From: Actinoalloteichus caeruleus DSM 43889
GTDB taxonomy: Bacteria > Actinomycetota > Actinomycetes > Mycobacteriales > Pseudonocardiaceae
Assembly (NCBI RefSeq): GCF_000429185.2
Contig: NZ_AUBJ02000001.1
Location: 3,348,001 to 3,412,000 of the forward strand
Length of the DNA stretch: 64,000 nt
Direction: 5' to 3'
Shown here: in pieces, positions 9,041 to 17,190 of the stretch
Numbering within the stretch: the first letter of the stretch is position 1
Layout of the letters: each line of letters begins with the position of its first letter
Translations under genes and position numbers: made by a program
Notes under the pieces: model-generated
Database searches by the model: none
Seen by the model: the letters and a program-made list of their open reading frames with translations, nothing else
What the model was told of the DNA's origin: nothing

Positions 9041-10795
9041 TCAGGCCCCGACCCGTCTCCAGTGGAGGGCGCTGGAGAAGGGCCCGAGGAACGGTCTGGT
9101 GTGCGCCACCCCGTCGAGCTCCTCGGTGGCGACCACCGTCTCGGCCAGTTGGAAGAGCGGGAGCGTCACCGCCCGCTGCCAGAGCGCGCCCTCGAGCTCG
9201 GCCTCGACCTCGGACAGCGGGGTACCCCCGGTCAGGACCGAGTCGATGACGGGTTGGAGCTGGGGATCGCAGAAGCCCGCCGGGTTGCCGGGGAGCACCG
9301 GGGCGCCGTCCACCGCGGCCGGCACGCAGCCGAACCAGGAGGCCAGTTCCGTGGCGACGTCGCCGCCGGTCGGGCGGGGCACCACCGCGACGTCCACGAT
9401 CGGCCGGTTCTCGCCCTCGCCACCGGCCGTGCCGGCGCTCGCGCCGCCGCCCTGCTGCCCGCTCATCAACATCTGGTACAGCTCGTCGGCGGGCGGGGTG
9501 ACCAGGCTGGTCTCCACCCCGAGGTCCCGCAGCTGGCGTGCCACGTGCCCGGCCAAGGAGGTGTACGGCTCCTGCTCCCTCGGCGCCGCGACCACCAGCT
9601 CGAAGGGAACGCCGTTGCGCAGCCACTGCCCGTCGACCAGGGCGTACCCGGCCTCGGACAGTTGCTCGACGAGCAGGTCGGGATCGCCGCTGCCCAGCAC
9701 CGAGTCCTCGGGGAGGGTCGACGCGAACGCCGGGTCGACCGGGGACCGCAGCTGCGCGTCGGCGCGCAGGTCGGCGGAGGGACCGCTGCGGGCTCCGGCG
9801 GCGATGAGGAAGTCGCGGTCGAGCGAGGCGGCCACCGCCCGCCGCACCCGTTGGTCGCTCAGCTGTGGGCTCGCCGGCCGGAACAGCACCTCCACCCGGT
9901 GGGACCGGGGCACCGTCCACCGGTCCAGCGGTGTCCCGATGCCGGCGAGCAGGCCGGTGGCGATGGCGTCGGCCCGCAGCATGGCCGCCTGGTTGTCGTC
10001 ACTGTCCAGCGCGGACGCCAGACCGCTGTGCGAGGCCTCCCGGAACACGATGCGGTCCAGCGACGCCGGGTTGTACCAGTACTTGTCGTTGCGCTCCAGA
10101 ATGAGTTCACCGCGTTCCAGGTCCATCACGTTGACCGTGAACGCGTTTCCCGAAACCGGAAACGTGTTCGAGAACGCCCCGGTCCACCCGCCGGGAGCAT
10201 CCTTGAGCAGGTGTGCCGGCAACAGATCGGAGAAAAGCGAACGCCACGCCGGGTACGGTTCGGAGAAGGTGACCTCGACGACCTTTCCACCATTCCGCGA
10301 AGTGATTTCGTCGATCAACCGGTAACCGGCCGAGTCCACCACTCCCGGTTCGGCGCGCATCCGCTGCCACAGGTAGTCGAAGTCCTCGGCGGCGATCGGA
10401 GCCCCGTCCGACCAGGACGCGTCCTGCCGGAGGACGTAGCGGACGGTGAACGGTTCGGCGTCCACCACCCGCGCCGAGGTGGCCACCGACCGGTCGAGCC
10501 GGGGATCCCCGCCGGGTCCCGGCCGGAACACCGAGGGCAGCAGCAGGCTGGCGAGCACGGTGGTGGTGGCGGAGAGATCGGAGAGCAGGTGCGGGTTGAA
10601 ACCACCGGACAGCTCGTCGACGCCCACCACGACCTCGTTGGGCACCGGGTCGCTGGGCACCTGGTCGGTGTGCGTGGGATCGACGAGCGGGGGCGGTGGG
10701 GTGTTGGTGCACGCCGCGACGAGGACGACTGTCACCAGCGCCGAGAGGAGCGCGCTGACCCGGCACCGCGACCGGTGCGGCGCTGACCCGGCCAT
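9041..10795 (-). CDS. LpqW-like substrate-binding-fold lipoprotein
   Basis: A 584-residue lipoprotein of the same solute-binding fold (family 5), but encoded alone without permease or ATPase. The signal peptide ends in VAAC with Cys29. The mycobacterial gene beside typA is lpqW, which influences phosphatidylinositol-mannoside/lipoarabinomannan synthesis instead of transport. The location next to typA, lone status and length match that gene, so an orthologous envelope role is plausible but inferred. The ATG at 10795 has a GAGGAG about 7 bases upstream and is preferred to the start 13 codons earlier. Confidence 0.8.
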   Translation of the reverse strand: MAGSAPHRSRCRVSALLSALVTVVLVAACTNTPPPPLVDPTHTDQVPSDPVPNEVVVGVDELSGGFNPHLLSDLSATTTVLASLLLPSVFRPGPGGDPRLDRSVATSARVVDAEPFTVRYVLRQDASWSDGAPIAAEDFDYLWQRMRAEPGVVDSAGYRLIDEITSRNGGKVVEVTFSEPYPAWRSLFSDLLPAHLLKDAPGGWTGAFSNTFPVSGNAFTVNVMDLERGELILERNDKYWYNPASLDRIVFREASHSGLASALDSDDNQAAMLRADAIATGLLAGIGTPLDRWTVPRSHRVEVLFRPASPQLSDQRVRRAVAASLDRDFLIAAGARSGPSADLRADAQLRSPVDPAFASTLPEDSVLGSGDPDLLVEQLSEAGYALVDGQWLRNGVPFELVVAAPREQEPYTSLAGHVARQLRDLGVETSLVTPPADELYQMLMSGQQGGGASAGTAGGEGENRPIVDVAVVPRPTGGDVATELASWFGCVPAAVDGAPVLPGNPAGFCDPQLQPVIDSVLTGGTPLSEVEAELEGALWQRAVTLPLFQLAETVVATEELDGVAHTRPFLGPFSSALHWRRVGA

Positions 10796-11005
10796 CGAGC
10801 TCTCCTCTGGTTCTGCGCTGGTCGACAGTGGCACCGACGGGTGACCGGTACCTGTCCGCTGACCGCCAGCGGTGGACGCGGGTCAGGGGTCGGGCGCACG
10901 ACGGCAGCCCGAGCGTAGCGGTGACCGTATCCGGCGTGGTGTGTTCTCCCGGTTGCGTCCACGGCCACGCCGCGCCGGTCCGCCCTTCCGGGGCCGGACG
11001 CACGG

Positions 11006-11036
11006 GGTCGGCGGCCCCGCTGGGGGACCGCCGACC
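11006..11036 (-). terminator. Hairpin after typA
   Basis: A 13-bp GC stem with one bulged base and a 4-base loop lies 15 bases beyond the typA stop codon on the minus strand. There is no T-run, as is usual in actinobacteria. Confidence 0.55.
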
Positions 11037-11050
11037 GCCGGGTGGTGCGC

Positions 11051-12952
11051 TCAGCCTCGGGTCTTGGCGCGGGCCCGCTCCCTGGCCCGCTGCGTGGAGT
11101 CCAGCACGGTCTTGCGGACCCGGACCACGTCCGGGGCGACCTCGACGCACTCGTCGGCGGAGCAGAACTCCAGGGCCTCCTCCAGACCGAGCTTGCGGGG
11201 TCGGGCCAGCCGCTCCAGCTCGTCACCCGTGGAGGACCGCATGTTGGTCAGCTTCTTCTCCCGGCACACGTTGACGTCGAGGTCCTCGGCGCGCGGGTTC
11301 TCCCCCACGACCATGCCCTCGTACACGGCCGCGCCTGGCTCGACGAAGAAGGTGCCCCGGTCGGCCAGCTGGATCATCGCGTAGCTGGTGACCGCTCCCG
11401 TGCGGTCGGCGACCAGCGAACCGCTGTGCCGGGTGCGGAGCTCGCCGGCCCAGGGCTCGTAACCGACGAAGACGTGGTTGGCGATGCCGGTGCCCCGGGT
11501 CTCGGTGAGGAACTCGGTGCGGAAGCCGATGAGCCCTCGGGCCGGGACGATGTAGTCGATCTTGATGCGGCCGGAACCGTCGTGGTCGCCCATCTGCTCC
11601 ATGGTGCCCTTGCGGTTGGCCATGAGCTGCGTCAACGCCCCGAGGTGCTCCTCGGGGATGTCGACGGTGAGCCGCTCGAACGGCTCGCACAGCTTGCCGT
11701 CGACGGTCTTGGTGACCACCTGCGGCTTGCCGACGGTCAGCTCGAAGCCCTCCCGCCGCATCTGCTCGACGAGGATGGCCAGGGCCAGCTCGCCACGGCC
11801 CTGCACCTCCCACACGTCGGGACGCTCGGTGGGCAGCACCCGCACGCTGACGTTGCCGATCAGCTCCGCGTCCAGCCGGCCCTTGACCAGCCTCGCGGTG
11901 AGCTTGCCGCCGCCGTTGCGCCCGGCCATCGGGGAACTGTTCACCCCGATCGTCATGGAGATCGCCGGCTCGTCGACGGTGATCCTCGGCAGCGGCTCGG
12001 GGTTCTCGGCGTCGGCGAGGGTGTCGCCGATGGTGATGTCGGGGATGCCGGCGATGGCGACGAGGTCGCCAGCGGCGGCCTGCTCGGCGGGGACCCGGTC
12101 CAGCGCCTCCGCGAGGAAGAGCTCGGCGACCCGCACCTTCTGGGTCGAGCCGTCCTCCCGGCACCACGCCACCGTCTCCCCCTTGGAGATGCGGCCGGCG
12201 TGCACCCGGCACAGCGCCAGCCGCCCGAGGAAGGCCGAGGCGTCGAGGTTCGTCACGAGGGCCCGCAGCGGGGCCTCCGGGTCACCGGTGGGCGCGGGCA
12301 CGTGGTTGAGCAGGATCTCGAACAGCGGGTCGAGGTTCTCGCTGTCGGGCAGCGCGCCATCGGCCGGCTGCTCCAGGCTGGCACGGCCGGCCCGGGCGGA
12401 GGCGTAGATGACCGGCAGGTCGAGGACCGAGTCGTCGGCACCGACCTCGGCGGCCAGGTCCAGCAGCAGGTCGTGGGTCTCCTCGACGACCTCGGCGATC
12501 CGGCTGTCCGGCCGGTCGACCTTGTTGACGACGAGCACGACCGGCAGGCCGGCGGCGAGGGTCTTGCGGAGCACGAACCGGGTCTGCGGCAACGGCCCCT
12601 CACTGGCGTCGACCAGCAGCACGACCCCGTCGACCATCGACAGGCCGCGCTCCACCTCGCCACCGAAGTCGGCGTGGCCCGGGGTGTCGACGACGTTGAT
12701 GGTGACCGCGCCGTCCGGGGTCTCCCGGCGGATGGCCGTGTTCTTGGCCAGGATGGTGATGCCCTTCTCCCGTTCCAGCTCACCGGAGTCCATGACCCGG
12801 TCGACCGGTTCGGAGCGGGCGGAGAAGGCCCCCGACTGGCGCAGCATGGCGTCCACCAGGGTGGTCTTGCCGTGGTCGACGTGCGCGACGATCGCGATGT
12901 TGCGCAGGTCTGTCCTGGTGAGCTCACCGGCGACGGCACTGGGAGCAGGCAC
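11051..12952 (-). CDS. typA: Translational GTPase TypA/BipA
   Basis: A 633-residue ribosome-associated GTPase of the EF-G-like family, involved in 50S assembly and stress adaptation. The G1 P-loop AHVDHGKTT is at 23-31. G2/G3 lie in the EREKGITI and DTPGHADFGGEVER segments, and G4 is VVNKVDRPD. Beta-barrel and C-terminal BipA-specific domains follow (residues 220-620). I choose the GTG at 12952, which has AGGAG 8 bases upstream; the frame stays open 18 codons further but those residues are not conserved. It stands alone between hairpins and the small membrane protein gene. Confidence 0.93.
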   Translation of the reverse strand: MPAPSAVAGELTRTDLRNIAIVAHVDHGKTTLVDAMLRQSGAFSARSEPVDRVMDSGELEREKGITILAKNTAIRRETPDGAVTINVVDTPGHADFGGEVERGLSMVDGVVLLVDASEGPLPQTRFVLRKTLAAGLPVVLVVNKVDRPDSRIAEVVEETHDLLLDLAAEVGADDSVLDLPVIYASARAGRASLEQPADGALPDSENLDPLFEILLNHVPAPTGDPEAPLRALVTNLDASAFLGRLALCRVHAGRISKGETVAWCREDGSTQKVRVAELFLAEALDRVPAEQAAAGDLVAIAGIPDITIGDTLADAENPEPLPRITVDEPAISMTIGVNSSPMAGRNGGGKLTARLVKGRLDAELIGNVSVRVLPTERPDVWEVQGRGELALAILVEQMRREGFELTVGKPQVVTKTVDGKLCEPFERLTVDIPEEHLGALTQLMANRKGTMEQMGDHDGSGRIKIDYIVPARGLIGFRTEFLTETRGTGIANHVFVGYEPWAGELRTRHSGSLVADRTGAVTSYAMIQLADRGTFFVEPGAAVYEGMVVGENPRAEDLDVNVCREKKLTNMRSSTGDELERLARPRKLGLEEALEFCSADECVEVAPDVVRVRKTVLDSTQRARERARAKTRG

Positions 12953-13023
12953 GCGAAGACTCCTGACGATGTTGGTGGAGGAAGAGGACCGCCGGCGGAC
13001 CCGCACGCGCGGCCTGATCCAGT

Positions 13024-13488
13024 CTAGTGCACGTGAAGTGGCCGAACGCTGTCCGCTCGGTCACTGCGGGGGCGGCTGCTGGCCCGGCTGGTGGTACTGG
13101 TAGCCGGCGGGCGCGGCGGGCGCACCCCCGCTCGGGGCCCGGCGGCGCCGCCGGGCTGGGCGGTGGGTGGAACCCCACCAGCGTAGTACGAGGACTGGGC
13201 GGGTGGCCGGGGCACGCCCGCCGACGCGGGCCGGAGGGCGATGGCGATGACCGCCATGAGCAGGCCGAACAGCCCGATTCCCAGGGCCCCGAGCAGCAAG
13301 GACTGGTCGGAATCGCACGAGAAGCTCAGATCGACGGCGTTCGGTTGACCCACCCGGCTCATCTGACTGCCACGGCACTGGAGAGGGGACAGGCGGAAGG
13401 ACTCCTCCATCCGCACGAAAACCATGATCAGCGACGCGAGTCCCGCCACGCCGGCCAGCACGAGGAGCGCGCCACGCAGGAAAGCCAT
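13024..13488 (-). CDS. Small membrane protein, probably frameshifted near its 3' end
   Basis: As written the frame gives 154 residues with two membrane segments (3-25 and 66-87), a cysteine-containing external loop between them, and a cytoplasmic Pro/Gly-rich tail. After about residue 110 the tail changes to Arg/Ser-rich text unlike actinobacterial membrane proteins. The neighbouring frame continues naturally with PAGYQYHQPGQQPPPQ and stops at 13061. One extra G in the run around 13135-13142 would join the two. A sequencing or assembly error or a recent one-base deletion is likely. Function unknown; no family recognised. Confidence 0.55.
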   Translation of the reverse strand: MAFLRGALLVLAGVAGLASLIMVFVRMEESFRLSPLQCRGSQMSRVGQPNAVDLSFSCDSDQSLLLGALGIGLFGLLMAVIAIALRPASAGVPRPPAQSSYYAGGVPPTAQPGGAAGPRAGVRPPRPPATSTTSRASSRPRSDRADSVRPLHVH

Positions 13489-13750
13489 TCCGGGAGGCTA
13501 TCGGGGCGCTACTCACCGTCGTCGTCGTTCCGGTGGAGTGTGACGCGGCTCCAGTCGCGGGACGACCGGCGTGCCCGGTCGAGGACAGGCGCCCGGGAGC
13601 CCCGCCGGCGGCTGCCCGGCGCCCGACCGATCAGTCGTGAACTCCGCGCGGCAAGGGCCGCCGCCTACCGGAGACGCTGGTCACCACCACCCGGCCACCC
13701 TCGGCTCCGCCCTGCCCCGAAGGGCCCCTCGGGCGGGGTTCCGAACGCGC
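13489..13750. other. Intergenic, no gene seen
   Basis: This stretch separates the membrane protein gene from the DUF397 gene. Several frames are open but none has a recognisable motif or a good ribosome-binding site. Confidence 0.5.
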
Positions 13751-13939
13751 TCAGCCCAGCTGGCCGGAGCGCACCACGTCGACGAAGGCGTCGAAAGCAC
13801 CCCGTCCCACCACGATCGCGCCCCCACCACGGTTCTTCGTGTCCCGAATCCCCACCACCCCCAACTCCACCGACGACCCCACCTCGACACAGTTGGATTG
13901 CACGCCACTGTGCGTGCTCCTCCGCCACGTCTCGAACAT
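13751..13939 (-). CDS. DUF397 domain protein
   Basis: A 62-residue DUF397 protein, read from the WRRSTHSG N-terminus through a cysteine-containing core (NCVEVG) to the typical C-terminal FDAFVDVVRSGQL. Such proteins are encoded beside Scr1/BldB-associated XRE-DUF5753 regulators in actinomycetes and are thought to form regulator/antagonist pairs. The ATG at 13939 has AAGGAG five bases upstream; a GTG at 13945 would overlap the preceding pseudogene. Its partner gene immediately upstream is broken, so the pair may no longer work. Confidence 0.82.
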   Translation of the reverse strand: MFETWRRSTHSGVQSNCVEVGSSVELGVVGIRDTKNRGGGAIVVGRGAFDAFVDVVRSGQLG

Positions 13940-13941
13940 GG

Positions 13942-14541
13942 TCACTCCTTCGCTGCCGCCGCGAATGTGGTCAGGTAGTCCCGGATGAGGTTCGACGATT
14001 CCGCCGGGCCGAGGCTCGCGGACATGACAGTAGCCGTGGCGATCTCGTAAGCCGAGACATCCGCTTCGGCGAAGACGAACAGCCCGGACCGCAGGTGCTC
14101 AAGGTGGACCACCGGGCGTGGGCCGGTGGACATCGGCACCCAGGAACCGTTCAGTGCGATGCTCGGGTTTCCCGTCGGCAGCACTCGCACGGTAGTTCTC
14201 TCCCGGCCCGCTACTTCGAGGATCGCCCGCAGCTGGTTTGCCATGACGTCGCTGCCGCCAACAGGGCGCGCCAGGACACCCTCGTCCAGGACGGCGATGA
14301 AGTCCAGTTAACCGAGCACCAGTTGCCTCGCCTGCCTGATGCGCACCCACTTCTCGACCTCGGTAGGCGCCACCCCACCGAGCCGCATGATCTCGCGGGT
14401 GTAGGCCGGGTTCTGGAGCAGCCCAGGCACGAGCATCATGGACACGTCAGTGATGCGACCGCTCTGACGAGCTGCCTCTCGCTCGAACTCGACGAGCGTG
14501 TCGAGTTGCTTGGGCCTGTCGTGGCCTCGCTCGAGCCAGAC
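13942..14541 (-). pseudogene. Remnant of an XRE/DUF5753 (Scr1-type) regulator
   Basis: Two collinear pieces of a DUF5753 domain are seen in the same frame. The first runs from about 14541 to 14311 (LVPGLLQNPAYTREIMR). It is interrupted by a TAA at 14308-14310 and continues LDFIAVLDEG...RPVGG through ERTTVRVLP to the C-terminus at 13942. The helix-turn-helix domain that should precede residue 1 is missing: upstream sequence is non-homologous and belongs to a gene on the other strand. Both a 5' truncation and a nonsense codon mark it as dead. The 4-base overlap with the frame of the DUF397 gene shows the original operon. Confidence 0.75.
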
Positions 14542-14955
14542 GTGGAACGGCGGTCGACCTCCACCTGCCAGGTCGAGCTGGATCACAGCCGCACCAGGGT
14601 CGTCCTGCGCCTGGGCTCCACCAGGGCGGGAAGCATCGGGCTCGCACGTGACGAGGCCCGTCGACTGGCGACGGCGCTGCGCACGGGTACCGCGACGCGC
14701 CTCCCCGTCGCACACGAGATGAGCCCCCGCTGCTCCCTCGTCGTGACACCGGAGGAGGGCATTTCGGGGACGATGTGTCGCCTGCTCCCCGCCTCCGCCG
14801 GAGTCGCGGACTGGACGACCCGGTTCGACATCGACGCTGCTCAGCGGATCGCGACCCTCCTCACGGAGGGAGTCGCTCTGTTGCGCCTCAGCACCCCCCA
14901 CGCCCATTCGGCCGTGAGTACCGCACCACCCGATCTCGACCGGCCGCGCCCCTGA
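14542..14955 (+). pseudogene. Unrecognised reading frame, probably 5'-truncated
   Basis: This frame has strong GC-ending codon usage from about 14570 to 14955. It encodes an alternating hydrophobic/polar protein (about 130 residues) with an LARDEARRLATALRTG helix. That helix resembles LAPSQARTLAELITDA in the intact gene at 15086, so the two may be distant paralogues. It has no ribosome-binding site before its first possible start (GTG 14542) and begins exactly where the DUF5753 remnant loses homology. I therefore read it as the downstream part of a gene cut by a rearrangement. Function unknown. Confidence 0.45.
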
Positions 14956-15085
14956 GGGTCGCGGCATCACAGGGCCACGGTCGCCACGAACCCTGCGATC
15001 TCACCTCCTCGCCTTCTCTCGGACCGCCCCGAAGTGGGCTTCTCCGCCGCCCCGCCCCTCCCTCCCGACAGCTCTGGAGATTCCG

Positions 15086-15586
15086 ATGCACCACACCACT
15101 CCCCCACCGCCCAGGTCCCATGACACGGACTGGCGGATCACCGTGGCCGCCGACCTCGTCCAAGCCGGCTCCATGACGGCCATCACGTGCCGGTTGGAGA
15201 TCGACCCGCTCCGGCTGCTGGCCCTCACCCTGCACACGACCACCATCGCCCTCGCGCCGTCCCAGGCCCGGACACTCGCGGAGCTCATCACCGACGCCCG
15301 GTCGGGCACGGTCGTCGGACTGACAGCGGAAAAGTGTCTGGTCACCCACCTGAACCGCGTGCCGGGGGGCAAGCTGGTCCGGCCGGGGGCAGGAGGGGAC
15401 GGTGACCTCGTCGCGCTGGACACCCTCGACACCGAGCACCCGGTCGCGCTCCTCCTCGCGCGGATCGACGCGAACGAGCTGGCTCACGGCCTGCTCGAAG
15501 GTTGCTCAACCCTGGACGGCCTGGACTGGCGAACCATCCACCCACCCCAGGTATCCGCATCCCACGGCGACCACGAGACGACGTGA
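15086..15586 (+). CDS. Hypothetical protein near Scr1-type locus
   Basis: A 166-residue soluble protein with no recognised family. It starts at ATG 15086 with GGAG eight bases upstream. There is a proline-rich N-terminus (residues 3-12) and then a mixed alpha/beta region. The LAPSQARTLAELITDARSG helix (84-102 approx.) resembles that of the truncated frame upstream on the same strand. No signal peptide or membrane segment is seen. Genes of this sort are often found around XRE-DUF5753/DUF397 pairs in Pseudonocardiales, which is all the context offers. The stop codon lies inside an 8-bp tandem repeat. Confidence 0.65.
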   Translation: MHHTTPPPPRSHDTDWRITVAADLVQAGSMTAITCRLEIDPLRLLALTLHTTTIALAPSQARTLAELITDARSGTVVGLTAEKCLVTHLNRVPGGKLVRPGAGGDGDLVALDTLDTEHPVALLLARIDANELAHGLLEGCSTLDGLDWRTIHPPQVSASHGDHETT

Positions 15587-15614
15587 CGATGTGACGATGT
15601 GACGATGTGACGAC
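15583..15614 (+). repeat. 8-bp tandem repeat, four copies
   Basis: Three copies of GTGACGAT are followed by one GTGACGAC, beginning at the stop codon of the preceding gene. This is a simple slippage-prone repeat. Confidence 0.85.
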
Positions 15615-15779
15615 GCACCCCTAGCGGGACCTCCCCGAGGCAGCACTGGGACTCACCGCGTCCCACTACGCCAGCGGTACCCGCACCACATTCCCGTCGC
15701 GTCGTGGAGACAGGAAACGGACGGCCAGTCGGACCGCCTTCAACCCCACGTCCCATCGGTCTCGAACGCGGGAGGAGGC

Positions 15780-16010
15780 GACCCGAAGGGACCACCAACG
15801 CCCGGACCGCGACGTTGACGAGGACGTCGTACAGCGACACCACCCGGACCGTCGGGAATGCCACCGGGCACACATCCGAGGAGGACGGAGACGTTCCCAC
15901 CACCAGGGTGATCGCGGGCGATGGCGCGCAGGTTCGCGAACCGAAGGGGCAGCAGGGCGCCCAACGGGACGAACAGCAGTACGTCACCGGCCCCGGCGAC
16001 GTCCTTCGCC
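15780..16010 (-). pseudogene. VanZ-like membrane protein remnant
   Basis: On the minus strand one frame reads DVLLFVPLGALLPLRF (about 15985-15936). A second frame, one shift later, reads on to VRVVSLYDVLVNVAVRAL (about 15850-15800). Both segments resemble successive conserved parts of VanZ-family proteins, which have an NxLLFxPLG helix and a later SxDDVLxN motif. No continuous frame or start codon joins them. I infer a decayed VanZ gene; the match is by eye only. Confidence 0.4.
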
Positions 16011-16078
16011 TTCGGCGACCAGCTGCCGCCACCCTCCCAGGCGGCGGGGGCGGCGGGCCGCTCACGGGCGATGAGGGG

Positions 16079-16942
16079 TCAGCCCACCTCGCTGTCCAGG
16101 GGACGGAGGAGGGCGTGCAGCTCGGGCAGCACGATCCGGTCCGCGTCCAGCCAGTCCAGTCCGTCCAGTTCCTCCCCGGACACCCAGCGCAGCCCCTGGT
16201 GCTCCACGGCGGTGGGCTCCGCCGAGCCCTCGGCCAGCACCGCCTCGTACAGCCGGAGGACGGACCCGCCGGGCAGCGGGAGATCCGGTCCGACCCGGTC
16301 GAGCACGGTCACCTCCGCGCCCAGCTCCTCCGCGCACTCCCGGCGCAGGGCGTCCCAGTCGGTCTCGCCGCTCTCCACCCGCCCGCCCGGGAGCTCCCAA
16401 CGTCCCGCGACCTCGACGGGGAACGAACGCCGCTGGGTGAGCAACCGACCGTCCCGCACGATCGCGGCACCCACCACCCGCCGGGCCGCCCCGAGTTCCC
16501 GCGCCCGGTCCCGGAGCGCCCGTTCCCGAGCCCCCAACACCCGCAGCGCCACCCGCCGGCCGATCAGGACGTCGACGAGCCGGCCCAGCGGCCCGAACCG
16601 CGTCGTCCACGACACCTCGTCGGTGACGAGGACCCCGGCCCCGGTGGGAGCGAGGGTGACCTGGTGCTCGAGCCGCTCGAAGAACGGCCCGGGCCGCGAG
16701 CGGGAGCGGAAGCCGCTCGCACCCACCTCGGTGAGGACCGTGCGCAGCGGGATCCACACCCCGGGCAGCACCCGGACGTGGAAGGAGATCGACTCGTCCG
16801 CTCCCAGCAGCCCGGGGCCGTCGACGGCCCGCATCCGCACCCCGGCGGCCGGGTCGTCCACGAACTGCCGGCGGTCGCGGAGGGCGGCGGCCACGGTCTC
16901 GGGTTCGGCGTCCACCAACGCGGTGGTTCTCAACACGGGCAT
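16079..16942 (-). CDS. SRPBCC-Nudix fusion hydrolase
   Basis: A 287-residue two-domain protein. Residues 1-150 look like an SRPBCC/START-type lipid- or ligand-binding domain (beta-rich, beginning VLRTTALVDAEPETVAAAL). Residues 155-287 are a Nudix hydrolase with a complete Nudix box at 186-208 (GGxVExGE...RRECAEELG), which binds the metal that cleaves nucleoside-diphosphate-type substrates. The ATG at 16942 is preferred because the 28 codons before it are low-complexity Arg/Pro. No strong Shine-Dalgarno is seen. The substrate is unknown; the MutT-like domain with WELPGGRVESGE suggests 8-oxo-dGTP-like or other nucleotide diphosphates. Confidence 0.82.
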   Translation of the reverse strand: MPVLRTTALVDAEPETVAAALRDRRQFVDDPAAGVRMRAVDGPGLLGADESISFHVRVLPGVWIPLRTVLTEVGASGFRSRSRPGPFFERLEHQVTLAPTGAGVLVTDEVSWTTRFGPLGRLVDVLIGRRVALRVLGARERALRDRARELGAARRVVGAAIVRDGRLLTQRRSFPVEVAGRWELPGGRVESGETDWDALRRECAEELGAEVTVLDRVGPDLPLPGGSVLRLYEAVLAEGSAEPTAVEHQGLRWVSGEELDGLDWLDADRIVLPELHALLRPLDSEVG

Positions 16943-17190
16943 CCGTCGATGGTGCCGGTGCCTGGGAGGACGCGGACGGCGGGTCGGGCTCTCCGGGTGG
17001 TCGCGGACGCTGGGACGCGGCCTCACGGCGCCCGCTCCGGCCTGGCCGGCCGGGCTACCGGTTCCGAGTCGAAGCGGTAGGAGCCGGAACGGCCTTCATG
17101 CTCGTGGGCCCCGCGCCTCCGCAGGTGCGGACGACGCGGATGCGGCGGTCCTCCTCCCACCGGCGCTCCCCCACCGGCACCCCAGGTCGG

